Made by a program: the position numbers and the translations under genes. Positions 1 to 11,400 of a stretch of DNA of 64,000 bases are shown piece by piece. The stretch lies in the NCBI GenBank assembly GCA_944472155.2, contig OX235277.1:21524804-21588803 (forward strand). Reading direction: 5' to 3'. The notes beneath the pieces were generated by a model. The model was given only the letters and a program-made list of their open reading frames with translations, did not search any database and had not been told where the DNA came from. Position 1 is the first letter of the stretch. Every line of letters begins with the position of its first letter. Source of the stretch: Trichobilharzia szidati (Eukaryota; Platyhelminthes; Trematoda; Strigeidida; Schistosomatidae).

Positions 1-290
1 TAATAATACTTGGTCAAATTCCTGATTGTCTATATCTTCCTATGGAGACGTTAAGAAATGTTTTACGACTGTTTACACACACACGCATGCACACTCTGTT
101 TAAAGTGTTTAACAAAGGTAGACCAATATTTGTAAGTCCGAGGTCAAATTTTGATCACAGCTGATACAATTTTGTTTATTATACTTGTTAATACTTGTTT
201 TTAGGAATCATGATTGGACAAAGGTTTTAAAAACAAAAGATGTGCCTTTTATATATAAAGCCTCTGTTATGTTAATTTTGATTAATTTCC

Positions 291-330
291 CTGAAGAAGT
301 TCGGACCAGATTGCCGAACGAAACGTTGGA
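291..330 (+). ncRNA. Hammerhead-ribozyme-like motif 1
   Basis: Seen: CTGAAGA (291-297), one extra A, GTTCGG (299-304), a 9-nt loop, CCGAAC (314-319), then GAAAC (320-324) running into the palindrome AACGTT. The six-pair helix between a CUGANGA box and a GAAA box is the arrangement of hammerhead stem II. Known: Penelope-like elements and schistosome Sm-alpha repeats carry small hammerheads. Caveats: the extra A before stem II departs from the canonical core, and I cannot show stem I. A 124-codon open frame (185-559) runs across the motif and resembles nothing I know, so I treat it as chance. Confidence 0.45.
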
Positions 331-603
331 ATTACTCATTTCAATATCGCTGAGATATTACAAATATAATTTTTTACAAATGTCTACTTCTCACTCGGCG
401 CCCAAATATTTTAGACTTATTCGATCAAATCTTGACGACAGTTCATTTGATAACAGAATAACGTTTGATAGAGTAAATGTAAGTCTACTGGACACGCCCT
501 GCTATTCGATTAGCAGAAGAACTCTCAGTTTACAACTTATTCTGAATAATTTTACCTAGTTTTATCTTCAATTTTTGTAGAACAAAATAAAGTTAAGACA
601 CAT

Positions 604-632
604 CTGAAGAAAAATATCTATTCACGAAACGT
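604..632 (+). ncRNA. Degenerate hammerhead-like motif 2
   Basis: CTGAAGA (604-610) is followed 14 nt later by CGAAAC (625-630) and the palindrome ACGT. The space between could form only a weak AATA/TATT helix. It lies in the same orientation as the motif at 291, 313 bp upstream, so the two may bracket one short repeat unit. It is probably inactive, and chance similarity is possible. Confidence 0.25.
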
Positions 633-639
633 GAAACAT

Positions 640-2400
640 AATCGCTGAAATGAACAAAATTGACTTCATGAGTGAATTTTTGTGAAAGACCAGTGATATT
701 GATTTTGAATAGCTGAACTCAGAAAATTTAGGGTTCGCTACTTATACTGCTAAGAATGAATTGTGACTGGAGCGAAACAGCGGCCCAGTAAGGCATGTAT
801 CCCCAACGGTAAGTTCACAAATTTATTTTTTTTCCCTGTGAGAACCATGCAATTTGGATATGAAATGAATTCCGTGTATCGTTCAAATCAGCGGCCTCTA
901 TTCAACATATTCACTTCTATAAAACATATTCACCATCCAAACCTTTTTATTTCACATCTGAAATAACTAATCTCCCTAAAGAATTCAAACACAGCAGAGT
1001 GTAATATGTGTGGAAAATGATATCATTACATTCCTTAAATATAAGTCAACGTTGATGGAATCCACTTAGTAGCCAATTATTCATTCATCAACATGAAAGT
1101 TTCATACTGAAAACACTTCGTCATCCTATAGATGTGAAGCACTTCAGCCATGGTTTCGAAGTCAAATACATCTTGAATTCAAGATCTTTTCACTAAGCAA
1201 TTTATGCAGGCCACTAATGACGTTTTTTACCCACATTATGTGTGTGAACTTAGAAATCCATGCTTTGCATGTGAACACTCATCCAAACATAAAATAATCT
1301 TGGTTTTTTAGGGTTGCAAATCGGTTATGAAAGGAAACATTCCTCATTTAAGGATTGTGATGTAGATATTTCTTGTGAGAATAGTAGTTTCTGAGTTTTG
1401 TTTGTAAATATCTTCTCCTGACTCATTCAGGAAATTTCGATAATATACCTCTTCATGAGTCTGTTAATACACCGATCGAAATGAATTCGAGGAATTCTGA
1501 AATTTCAAGTAACAAAATATTTCATTGACCCTAATGATCGGCTGTGAAATTGTTGTGTCGCTTGATTTATAGGTTGTGTTATATTAAAATTAATACAGTT
1601 GAATCACTCTGAGATAGGCTTCTAAAGCTGCTGAATACTCGCACCGGAAGTTTCTTCTCCATGACGGCGTCATAGGCTTTTCATTGTTAGTTCATTGTGG
1701 GAGTTGTGAAAAGTGAGTTGGAAGTCAATTTTTTTGATGCGTTTCACGTACGTAAATTATTGACGCCGAGAGATTCCACGAGATTCTTGATAATAACTTT
1801 TGAACTACTTACGAGTAGTATAACGATTATATGCAAACTTTACGTTGCATCTCCTCTCATAATTGTTTTATAATAGATAAATTACAGTCATGTCATCAAT
1901 TACTTTACTCTGTGTTTTTTAGTGATACAGTAATGTGATTCACCTCATCAGATTTGTGAATGTCCGATGAATTATTTATTTTATAAATCCAATTGAATTT
2001 TTAATTTTTGTGTGGATGTTTATTCAAATGCAATACTGTTCACTGCTAACTTCGCCAACGTAATCATTTAGAAACTTAATTCAGCAACGGTACAGTGATG
2101 CTAAAAGCGAAGCATCTGTCTGATTATTTGATCGTTACTCATAAACCCTACCCCAAAAATATATCTGAATATTTTCTTATATCTGGTAGATTACGGTTTT
2201 TTCAAGTGTTGATTTCCAAGGATTTTATTTGGTTTTCAATTTTGACCACGGATTGATACCAATCAGAGGGATAACCAGTGAAAACCAATGAGCACTGGCT
2301 GGCTAATTTGTCTGGTTTTTGTAATCCTGGAAAATAATCTGTTGCTCGCTACTGCCTGACTACAGATATAATAAAGAATATTTGTTGCTCAGGTGGATGA
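640..2400. other. No gene recognised
   Basis: AT-rich sequence with only short, composition-driven open frames in both directions. I see no protein motif, no RNA gene and no clear repeat until the fold-back at 2401. The last 60 bases (2341-2400) are related to the right flank of the small fold-back near 31.1 kb, so the repeat family may begin here. Confidence 0.5.
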
Positions 2401-2882
2401 TTTTGGTGTGGTTGTGTTCTCTGAGCTGGATGGTTTGGTTGCGAAGCTTTGATTGCTCTACTGAGCAACATCTTTAGCGCATACTTCGATGTGAAGTGAG
2501 CTTTTAGAATTCTCTATGAGTTTATTAGTTATCTCTTCTAGTAACCCTGAACGTGATTGTTTGTTTTCGTGTGACATTTCACTTTCTAGAAAGTGAGAAG
2601 TCACACAAAAACAACCAATCACGTTCAAGGTTAGCAGAATGAATGACTATCGACATTCAGACCAAAGAAGCAGCCAACACCGAGACAAGCAAACTAGGAG
2701 GTGAAATGTCACACGAAAACAACCAATCACGTTCAGGGTTACTAGAAGAGATAACTAATAAACTCATAGAGAATTCTAAAAGCTCACTTCACATCGAAGT
2801 ATGCGCTAAAGATGTTGCTCAGTAGAGCAATCAAAGCTTCGCAACCAAACCATCCAGCTCAGAGAACACAACCACACCAAAA
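2401..2882. repeat. Long fold-back repeat, 182-bp arms
   Basis: The left arm (2401-2582) and right arm (2701-2882) are reverse complements over 182 bp with a single mismatch seen (near 2556), around a 118-bp spacer. The spacer holds a second partial copy of the inner right arm (about 2590-2633), so the left arm can pair with either. The right arm is open for about 60 codons from 2643, but this follows from the arm sequence and resembles no protein I recognise. A shorter diverged relative lies at 31031-31119. The near identity of the arms implies recent formation or gene conversion between them. Confidence 0.9.
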
Positions 2883-4734
2883 AAGACTGACTACAGGTTT
2901 GATTTTCCTAGAGTTCTAGTGCGATGACGTAACCAGTGAGGTCCATCCTGTGGGGACTGAGGGAAATGCTCGCCGATGACATTAGAAGATGATCGCGCTA
3001 AATTCACGAAGTGGTAGGAATGGGAATTCACGGCTGACGACTGTGTCATGTCCTAATCACCGAATGGTCTACTAACTTGCCTTGTAACGGGAATGTCCTG
3101 CGTTCGTAACCCGATAAGTGCGTTCTGTCGATGAGTGCAAAACTAGTACGAAACAGCTACCTAGTACTTCTTGGCTCTCTAACTGATAACAGTTAGTGGT
3201 CAAACTTGAGAAGCGGATTCAGGATTGTTGATGAAACGGATAACTCCCCTGCATTGATTTTGAACTGGTTTATTCTATATATTCAATAACATACTTCTTC
3301 CTCAGTGACAATCATTTCACTTTTCGAATCAAGCATTCGCCTCACTTCTATTCGTGCTTGAGGCATTGAAAAACTTAAATATATATTTCTAATGCTTTTA
3401 GTTTCCATGATGTGTTTCATCATTATATAAGCTGGAGGTTCCCAGTGTCATTCATTTTCAGAGGAATTAAAATGAGATTATTGTTGACCTGAGAGTGTTC
3501 ATCTCTTTTCGTCAGCATTGTTAGTAACACGTAACAGTCATTCAGAAACTTCTTGTTTTATTTTTCCGTATTAGAGTAGGATTCTGCTATTTCCACTAAA
3601 TTTCTTGCTTAAAGTTCAACGCTAGGCCTGTTATAAAATGTTCATTTCAGTGTATGTGATTTACTTCTTACAAATACGCAACATTCGTGAAAACTTATAT
3701 TCAAGTTGGTTTTCATTTAACGTTGCATGGAAATCGTTTACTCTTATTACACGTTAAATAGTTGTCAATTCAATAATAACTGGGTGGTAAAATGCCAATA
3801 ACAGTTAGATTAGACTCTCTATTCTGTCAAAAAGGTGGACATTTACTGTATATCATAATTTGCGTTTATTTCAATATAACAGTATTATGGCAAATGAAAT
3901 CAAAATTTGAAGTTAGGATTTTGACAGGAACTGTTGATAGCGAGTTAAAAGCGGTAGTAACATTTTAAATGAGTCAGGAAATATTAGTGTAAATCAACTA
4001 TTATTTATTTAAAAGGTTAAAAGGTTAAATGTAGTTTTACTCTCCGAAGTCTTGTATGACGCAATCTAAAAACATAAGAAAACCTTCCGAAAAAATCGTA
4101 CGCAGCAATGTGACCATAGCAATATAGTAATGAATATCGGAATTCGACATTTGAAATCAGTTTATATTGTTTGACACTTCCTTTTGTCGTACAATAACTT
4201 CATATTATTCCTCTATGAACAATATTCCCACGTTTATCCGTCTATGTTCAAATCACGAAGTGATCACTATTACTTGAACGGTAAACATATTTGATTACGT
4301 AAGAACCTAAGTTTACTGTAAAGCATAGTAGTAGCTATGAAAAACAATGATACTGGTTCATATCGTTGAAGAAAAATAGCTTTCGAAAGAATTCCGTTTC
4401 CTGAGCATTCGTATATAGAATACGTAGCGAAATAAGTGATGAAAATGTCATGCAACTTAGCGACGAAATGTTCAGATTCCTAAATCAAATGTTGGGGAGC
4501 ATCGAACTGTTTCAATCTCCATGATGAGACACAAATCTTTGTTATCCTGAATGTGAGTTTCTGTACCCGTTCATATTTATTTTGCAGTTCAGGGACAACA
4601 AGGATTAAACGTGATCAGACGTGCTGTTTCCTTTAATAAAATCATGTTAACGTTTAATTTAAGTATTTGACATGAAACATAAATATTCAAATGCTTTACT
4701 TATTAATTATTAGCCTTTTAGACATTATTATCTC
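2883..4734. other. No gene recognised
   Basis: AT-rich filler with scattered short open frames. A small direct repeat of an AAAGGTTA word occurs near 4012-4027. Nothing else is supported. Confidence 0.5.
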
Positions 4735-6010
4735 GTGTTTAAAAACTATAACTATTTCATGCCAGAGACAACGATGAATCCACAATTGCACAAGCGGTAT
4801 TCATATCATGTATCCTGTAGGTTAATCTGTTCGGACGACTGTCTCAATGAGGAGCTTAAGATTATTAGAGAATTTCTTAGAAAAATAGCTATCCAGATAA
4901 GTTCATTGAGAAAAATATGAATTCATCACCTAGGATAGTCAGTATGGCAACAGTTCGAAAAAACAACTGTTTATAAAACTACAGTTCCTCGGTGACAACA
5001 TCAACGAAATAATAACACAGCGATTGAAGAATGCAGATAAAAGAGCTTATTATGCATCAGAGGTACATTGTCTCTTCACAGCCACCCCTATTCTACGTTC
5101 GAGAAATAAGGATAACCTATTTAAATTTGCCTCTTCTATGTGTATCTATCAGTCTAACTGCAGCTGCAAAGCCATGCACATCAGGCGTGCAATTATGCAG
5201 ATTCATCATCGTATTTCCGAACATCATCCAGCATGGTTAAGCAATGGACAAACAAGATCTATTCGTAGCTCTATTTTAGCAAACATTTTATATAGTCAGC
5301 ATACAGTTGATGTTAATACTGCATTTAAAATTATTTATCGCATTCCGACTAATGTTAATTTTGCTCTACGATTTCGTTTTCTACATACAGCGGAGCAATA
5401 GAAATACACCTGTAGAAGTGAAACCTGTGTGTTCAGAAGAAATTCGCACAGCCACTTTAATACCTTGCCCATCGTTACGTGAATATATAAAGCGAACTAC
5501 TTCGCCCTCCTCGCCCTAAAGCTTTAACAATTACAAAAATTATAATTGTCCAAATTATTTCATTTTTCCTGACTACTTCATTTTCAATGACATGTTATCC
5601 TTGTAAAATTATTTTATTCTTATGACAACTTCATCCTTAGTTACAAGTTGTCACTGTCCGAATCGTTGCCTTTTCTTTAACAATCTTTCACGTAATCAAC
5701 CTGTGCACGCGCATGCCCTAATTACTCTTCATTTTTCCAAAATTATGCAATATGCAATCCATGTGTTGCAACCATTTCCACCTTTCCTTCGTTAATTACC
5801 ACTCGTCACCTTGACATGTTGATACTGACTAATTTCTTTTAAAAAAATATCGCCACTTGATTGGTAAACTGTTGTGTATTGAAATGGAAATGCTATACAT
5901 ATGTATATTAGAGTAGAGCCAGATACAAGGATCTAATTGAAAAGTAAATATTTCTTCGCTCAATCCTTCTGCTTTCTAAATGTCTAAATGGGGATTTTTT
6001 CTATATCCTG
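4735..6010 (+). mobile_element. Penelope-like element, family A, 5'-truncated copy 1
   Basis: This stretch holds the C-terminal coding end of a PLE (4795-5517) followed by an AT-rich 3' region (about 5520-6010). The same 3' region recurs in both orientations at 12.7-14.0 kb and 19.8-20.9 kb, which defines it as the element's terminal repeat. No reverse-transcriptase motifs are left, so the copy is 5'-truncated. Known: PLEs encode a reverse transcriptase linked to a GIY-YIG endonuclease and are often flanked by partial or inverted copies of themselves. Confidence 0.75.
4795..5517 (+). pseudogene. PLE protein remnant with decayed GIY-YIG domain
   Basis: Reading across at least two frame changes gives the region between reverse transcriptase and endonuclease (4795-4915, with an ICSDDCLNEELK segment), then the endonuclease (about 5024-5401). 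The latter keeps CIYQSNCSCKA, HHRISEHHPAWLSNGQ, a SIRSSILA stretch and FKIIYRIPTN, the order typical of the PLE GIY-YIG domain, but the usual YIGR core is replaced by MHIRR. Another frame continues at 5396-5517 with the C-terminal tail. Frame changes and the lost core residues mark it as non-functional. The 13.1-13.5 kb minus-strand remnant is the closest relative in the window. Confidence 0.75.
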
Positions 6011-6450
6011 TAGTTTTTGTTACTAGCTTCATGGCCATTTGTCAGTCAGTGAGAATTATTCAGTTCGTACTGCGAATTCAAAATACACACAGCCAAATTC
6101 TTTCATCATTCGATGAAAATCGCAAACACATCAATTAACACTGTTGCAGTGATAAACAACCTACCGTGCCAATCGATTTTAAGGGTCATTGTTATGTCTG
6201 GAAATTATAAAAAAATTGACTCAGCAGAACTGAATTCACAAAAATCTGAAGTAACAAATATCAGTACTACTGAGAAGTGAAATGTAGTGAAGTCTATCAA
6301 AAAACTTACAACAGGGTGATGCCAAATGGGTCTGTTTAGTTGCGCTTGATTATAATTATTTGCAGGGTTCAATAATAAAATATTTGTGAATGCGTTTGAA
6401 AGCAGTGAGTGTCAGACGGGAAATCATATGCAATATAACCATAGTTGAGC

Positions 6451-6566
6451 TTTTTTTATTTCCTTCACGTTCTCCAGTGAAATATAAGGCTTCAAGCTAG
6501 TGGCTTGAAGTTTCTTTAGCAGTGCTTATTTCACAGGATGGGGTTGCTAGCCTCATGCTTAAGCTT
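6451..6566 (-). repeat. SINE tail fragment
   Basis: This matches the tail of the SINE at 26190-26408, including a hairpin-like CTTCAAGCTAG...CTTGAAG segment and the GTTGCTAGCCTCAT block. The tRNA-like head is missing, so it is a truncated copy. The rest of 6011-7665 holds no recognisable gene. Confidence 0.5.
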
Positions 6567-7665
6567 TTCTCTTCACCAGCGTTATTTCTGGCTTAGTTGA
6601 GCTTATATATTGACTATTTATATGATCTGAGGAAAATTCAGACACTTTTATATCATGTATATCACTAAAGGCGGGCGAATTTGAGAAATAATACTTCAAC
6701 ATTGAAATTATAGTTTCTTATCACCTGAGCAGGTGAACAGTGTAATCACATTCTTGTGGTATCATTTCCATTGGAGTGACTTATTTGAATTGATTAACAC
6801 CTAACATGCGTGGAAACGTTAATGAAAATATTTCAATACTCTTCGTTTGATAATAACTTGAAGTCGCCTTGCTTCATCCCATGTGTGTTGCCTATAAAAC
6901 TCAAATACTATGCAGTTCTGTATTAGCTTGCTTGAGAGTGAAACATTTGAGCTATATTTATAACAGTATGTTAGTATTAACTTACCATGTGTAACCAATG
7001 AAAACAATTTTATGGAGCTTGAGACTGTCATAATATCTAAGACTGACGGATATCTGAATAACTGTCGTATTCATGTCAAACTGAAATTTCTTGAGGATTA
7101 ATATATTAGTCAAGAGAATATTCTGTCTACTTACTTTCTCCGTTGGGAAGTGTGATGCTAACTACAATTTGAAAACAAATGTGTGTCATGTGTAGCGAGT
7201 AAGCATTTATACAGAAACCGTGGAATGAACCTTGTCTTACTCAATATGTACAATCAGGCGTGTATCATTCTGCCTACAAAATGGTAGTATGCATTATGCT
7301 GCTGCTCTTTAGATGTTCGCCATATGTTATGCAGGATTACACTGTCAGAGGAATGCGTTTTGAAATGACAATGCTGAACAGACTGAGCGTGGAATGTCTA
7401 TACTCTTCATTTTTGTTTGAATTCAAACACTTGTTCTGTTATTCACTCAGGTTTTCAGAAACCTGAAATTCACAATGTACTCTGAGCTCTTCCACATATG
7501 TCTACTTCGGTATCTTCAAGGTGGAAAACTTTTGTGAATGTCTGTACGATAGAAAGCACATTACGACAAAGGCAGTGTAGATGCAAATTTTCTTAGTAAA
7601 TAATTTTTGTTAATTTTTTAAGTTTGCAGATAACAATGCAACTTAGACTGATAATTTCTTCTTAA

Positions 7666-7856
7666 ATTTTTTTTTTTATTACAGCTTGATTCCACACCGT
7701 ACTTTTTGTTACAGGTGTGGAATTTTCAGCATGTGATATCGGTAGCCTAAATTTTGCAGGTCGACCATAGATATCAGGTGTGCATCAGCAGAGGATCCAA
7801 CCCCGGACCATGTGCATGGTCGGCGAGAGTCCTAACCACTGTGCCACCGACGCACA
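7666..7856 (-). mobile_element. tRNA-headed SINE, type A
   Basis: Read on the minus strand: a tRNA-like head starting with the GCGTCGG word, a GGCACAGTGGTTAGGAC A-box-like block, a decayed B box (GGTTGGATCC), a body with a TATCTATGGTCGACCTGC block, and an A-rich 3' end (T-run 7666-7679 on the plus strand). The copy at 20311-20512 is the same family. It would need reverse transcriptase supplied in trans and codes for nothing. Confidence 0.8.
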
Positions 7857-9012
7857 CTGTCTTTCCTGTACTTTCTTTCATGAAATGTGATTCTTATATG
7901 ATGGTAATCATTCTCATGGAGTAGGAAACTGATTGGCGTGAATGGTTCTTCATTTGCGATCCGAAAAAGCCAGTAAATATCAGTTTAAATATCTGCACCT
8001 CATGAAAACGGAGAAACGAAATTTTGAATAAACTCTACAAAATAATGAGGTGTCTATGAGCAAGGAGGATAATAGTTGACAATAGTCTTATTAATAACAC
8101 CGCAAACATGCTTCTTGTGTAGGTTAACCTTCACAAAAAACGTTTTATGCAAACCAATCAATAAATTGAATTTACTAGTAGTTATTGTATCAGATTATGT
8201 TCTATACGCCTATCCGTATTATGAATGTTTTGTAGTTGATTTGTCTGTCATTTCACCTTTACGTATAAAGTGTGACAACTCCACCCTATGTATTCATGTC
8301 CTCACATGTATGCTGGTATTAAATGTTGAATGTAATATATGCAGTGGAAGACCATAATAATAGCTAATTGACATTGACTCATCTATTCTCACCTAATCGA
8401 TTCGTAATCACTAATAAATGAGTTTTGTAGAGTAATACAAAACCTTCTTGTCAATGATCAACAAGTGATCTGTTTTGAATCAACTATCACATACTCTCGA
8501 ATCTTCTTCCAAACTAAGGATAATTAACTGCTGTTTCATTACAGTTTGTGAATACATCCGGCTGTTCATTCCAATAAGAGTTGTATTCTTGAGTATTTGT
8601 CCTCATATAAAACTCCTTCTGAATAGAGTCAAAATGTTCATTTCTTATTTTGGGTAGGCAATATCCTATGAAAGCACGATATTGATGAATAAATAATTTC
8701 ACCTGATTCGTAAATAAAATTCTTCTTCTATGCATTCGATCTCAGATATGAAAACAATATTCTCCTCTGTGGAAATAACATTAATGTTCCTGCTCATTGT
8801 GAACACTGATAAGTGGAATATGTATGAAGGAGCCCAGAACAAACACATGAAGTTAGCACATGCAAATCCACATTTTTTTATAATCCAATATATGTCAGTT
8901 AGGATTCGTCTAGTATTTAACTACATGGCTGAGACGGAAACGAGCTTAGACTTTATTTTCTGTTACATTCTGAATAGCTGGTTTCCTTAAATACTTGAGA
9001 AAACTCAAGTCT
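7857..9012. other. No gene recognised
   Basis: The longest open frame is 8076-8357 (+), 93 codons with nine cysteines. It resembles no family I know and has no clear splice sites or start context. I consider it unsupported. Confidence 0.4.
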
Positions 9013-9102
9013 CAAAGTCATGTTATAATAACTGATATGATTATGAACAATAAATTGTGTGCGAAACGTCATCCAATAAATAATACTTTTTCATTGTGTG
9101 AT
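9013..9102 (-). repeat. Dispersed hairpin repeat, copy 1
   Basis: This is one of five copies of an approximately 70-90 bp word whose core reads, on the minus strand here, GATGACGTTTCG(A/C) followed by a short hairpin and ATAATCATATCAG. Other copies lie near 18012 (+), 43558 (+), 53083 (-) and 56006 (+). The parent element is unknown. Confidence 0.6.
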
Positions 9103-9145
9103 ACATCTAATAAACAGACTATTATGGAATCATGCAGTTTATAAG

Positions 9146-9284
9146 CTCTCTCGGAATTAAAAAATTCCCCTGTTGGCTTTGCTATAACAATAATGAAAAC
9201 TGGAGAAAACAAGAAATGGATATCAATGACTGAAGGACTATCTGCACAAGCTACTGGAATTAATTTATCAACTGACCACAAGTG
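9146..9284 (+). CDS. Possible internal exon, unknown protein
   Basis: An open frame directly after a stop at 9142-9144 gives about 46 residues of protein-like composition (containing SPVGFAITIMKTGENK and WISMTEGLSAQATG). It ends exactly at a consensus splice donor, AAGTG|GTAAGT, with the intron beginning at 9285. The proposed acceptor (AG at 9144-9145) lacks a pyrimidine tract, which weakens the call. I do not recognise the family. It could be a fragment of an unrecognised element or chance. Confidence 0.25.
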
Positions 9285-10055
9285 GTAAGTTTCTAAATTT
9301 AACTCCTTATGCTTTCATAAGCAAAAACTAGAGGTTTCATGTGTTGGTTTATAATATTGCATGAGACGTTGCTTAGTGCCTTTCAATATAGAAACTTATT
9401 TTCCCATAGAAATTATTTAATTCTTTCTCAAATGAATCTGATTCAAAATTACCCTGATTTACACCAGCTATCAATTTTAGACTGAGAAACTCCGAATCAA
9501 CAGCCTAATTTGGAAAAAAACTGAGATGCATTGCATAAACTGAGAATTAGTGAAAAGCTGAAAATGATTGAATCTGATGAAAACTTTTGCTGCAGTTAGG
9601 GTGAATAAGAGTGATATAATAGAAAAAAGAGAGTCTTCACCTAAGTGATCGAACAAAGTTTCAAAATTCATTAATTCTAGTGACACAACTAAAGACACTG
9701 AACGTCAAATGACTAAGGTATGAAATTCATTGGTAGAAATATATCTGATTTATTCAAAAGAGAAGTGGCAAGTAAAGCGGTTAGTACCTCCTCATTCTGA
9801 AATGATGACATTCAGTGTATTCAGCGGTTTATAAGCTGTCAATAGCCTGAATGGATATAGAAATATAATTGTTCACTGTTTGTAGCATCACCACTTACCA
9901 GAATCTCACTTCTTGGAACAGTTAATTTCATATGTGATCAAATTAAGAAAGGAAAGGCAGATCTAAAAAAGCCACCTGACAAGGACAAGTAAACGATGCG
10001 GAGATGTACAATTGTTGTCTACATTCTGTTCACTGAATAATTCCACAGACACCTT
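9285..10055. other. No gene recognised
   Basis: Sequence leading into the PLE remnant at 10056. It may contain its decayed 5' part, but I could not match any motif. Confidence 0.4.
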
Positions 10056-10366
10056 GATGATGCTGTGATGGGTTCATCTATGTGTCCTATGCTGCCACCT
10101 ATTCTTTTGCAAGACTTGAAAAAGGTTCACTCAGAGATGTGAATGACGAACTTGGCTGCTATTGTCAATAATTATATGAGATTTTTCACGTTAGTGAAAT
10201 AAACCCTGAGAAAAAAGAGATTTTCAGTTATGTTAACAATATTTATCCAAATATACACTCAACTTGTGAAGACCAAGAAAATGATAGTATTTGCTTCCCT
10301 GATGTCCTTCTCATCAAGAAGACGAATGGAGGTTGTCTGAGAAACCTATTCAGCAAGAACATTTGA
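10056..10366 (+). pseudogene. PLE reverse-transcriptase remnant, family B
   Basis: Two frames give consecutive parts of a PLE reverse transcriptase. The first (10056-10180) contains AVMGSSMCPMLPPILLQDLKK, equivalent to motif B (VAMGSPL.PILAD). The second (10169-10366) contains EINPEKKEIF, STCEDQENDSICFPDVLL and a terminal LRNLFSKN, equivalent to the stretch after the active site. The catalytic YxDD box that should lie at the frame junction is destroyed (only LYEIFHV remains). An in-frame TGA at about 10143 and the frame change confirm a pseudogene. It differs in sequence from family A and from the copy at the right edge. Confidence 0.65.
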
Positions 10367-10567
10367 AAATGTGAGTGCATCCATCTTCATAGTTCGAAAA
10401 CTGAGATTTCATTAAATACAACAATAATGCAATCAAACGTATACGTTCCAGGGATTCCACTTAGGAAGAAACGGATGAAACGATATTTCAACATGTAGAA
10501 AACAGCTACTCAGTCAAGGAATCGAAAAAGAAAATCGAAAACTTCACATCTCTAATATTGATTACTC

Positions 10568-11013
10568 CATCACCTCATTTTTCATCGGGTTCACATAAAA
10601 GAAAAGGACTTGTGAGAAATAAAAACACTTCATACTTAAAATAGAAGCGTTGCTATGAAGAAAGATGACTTGAAAGAAGCAGCGAAAACGGCCTCCTCTT
10701 AAGATGAGTCATTTTATTTTCAGAAAGCAAACAACACCTCTTCTCAAATTTGCTCTCTTTATAACGCATACTATTCCAGATGAGTTAATTCAGTTTCAAC
10801 CTCGAAACATAACATTGTTTTCCAGGATTCTCATCAGTGGGCAGTCGACTGTTTTCTGCTTTCTGAAAATGAAATTACTGATTTTAAAAGGAGCGCGTTT
10901 TATCATGTCATCTATATTCATAGCAACGTTTCTATTTTAAGTATGAAGTGATTTTATTTCTCACGCAGTCGCTTTTTCTCTTTCATGTGAACACCGATGG
11001 AAAATGAGATCGG
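10568..11013. repeat. Imperfect fold-back next to PLE remnant
   Basis: The left arm (about 10568-10731) and right arm (about 10858-11013) are reverse complements at roughly 80% identity, sharing among others a CACTTCATACTTAAAATAGAA block. The spacer is about 125 bp. Because it starts 200 bp beyond the PLE remnant, it may be that element's inverted terminal copy, as at 12.7-14.0 kb. Confidence 0.6.
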
Positions 11014-11244
11014 GGAGGGGTGTGAACAGGTTTTACTTCACTTCATTGTAAAGTTGAAATTCTCATGTAAATCAAATGTAACGGCGTATTCAATATACTC
11101 ACATATACTGTGGACATTCTTTGGATCATCATTAAATACTCTTTGACTGCCATTGAAGATATGTAGAATTTATTCCGTGTATTGGTTTGTAGGGATTTGA
11201 CTGATTGGTTGCAAGATTTCATCGTCAGTTGACATCGGTTGTCA

Positions 11245-11400
11245 ATCATTGACACTCCTGTGAATTCTGAACAGCTGTTTCGTCCTTGTTTGGGGTTCTT
11301 CACCAGCACTCACTCACCAGGGTTCTTACCCAGTTCCTTCTTTTACAAGACGAGCTCTTAGACCAATAAGCCAATGGAACCCAATCCTATAGCCTATCAA
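11245..11400 (-). mobile_element. Sm-alpha-like SINE with hammerhead-like core
   Basis: On the minus strand: an A-box-like TTGGCTTATTGGTCTAAGAG, a B-box-like GGTAAGAACCCTGGTGAG, then a hammerhead-like segment with CTGGTGA (11300-11306 in plus coordinates; the canonical box is CTGATGA), CCAAACAAGGAC and GAAAC followed by the palindrome AACAGCTGTT. Known: Sm-alpha repeats join a polymerase III promoter to a hammerhead. Here the first box carries a change and stem II has a few extra bases, so it is probably inactive. Confidence 0.5.

Noticed and set aside
185..559. 124-codon open frame as a gene
   Set aside because: It runs across the hammerhead-like motif at 291-330, has no known domain, and its start context is poor.
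6819..7031. Minus-strand 70-codon gene with a 34-nt intron (GTAAGT...TATAG)
   Set aside because: Splicing the small intron leads to an early stop, and the unspliced product resembles nothing.
10824..10860. CTGATGAGAATCC...GAAAAC on the minus strand as a hammerhead
   Set aside because: No stem II pairing is possible between the two boxes.
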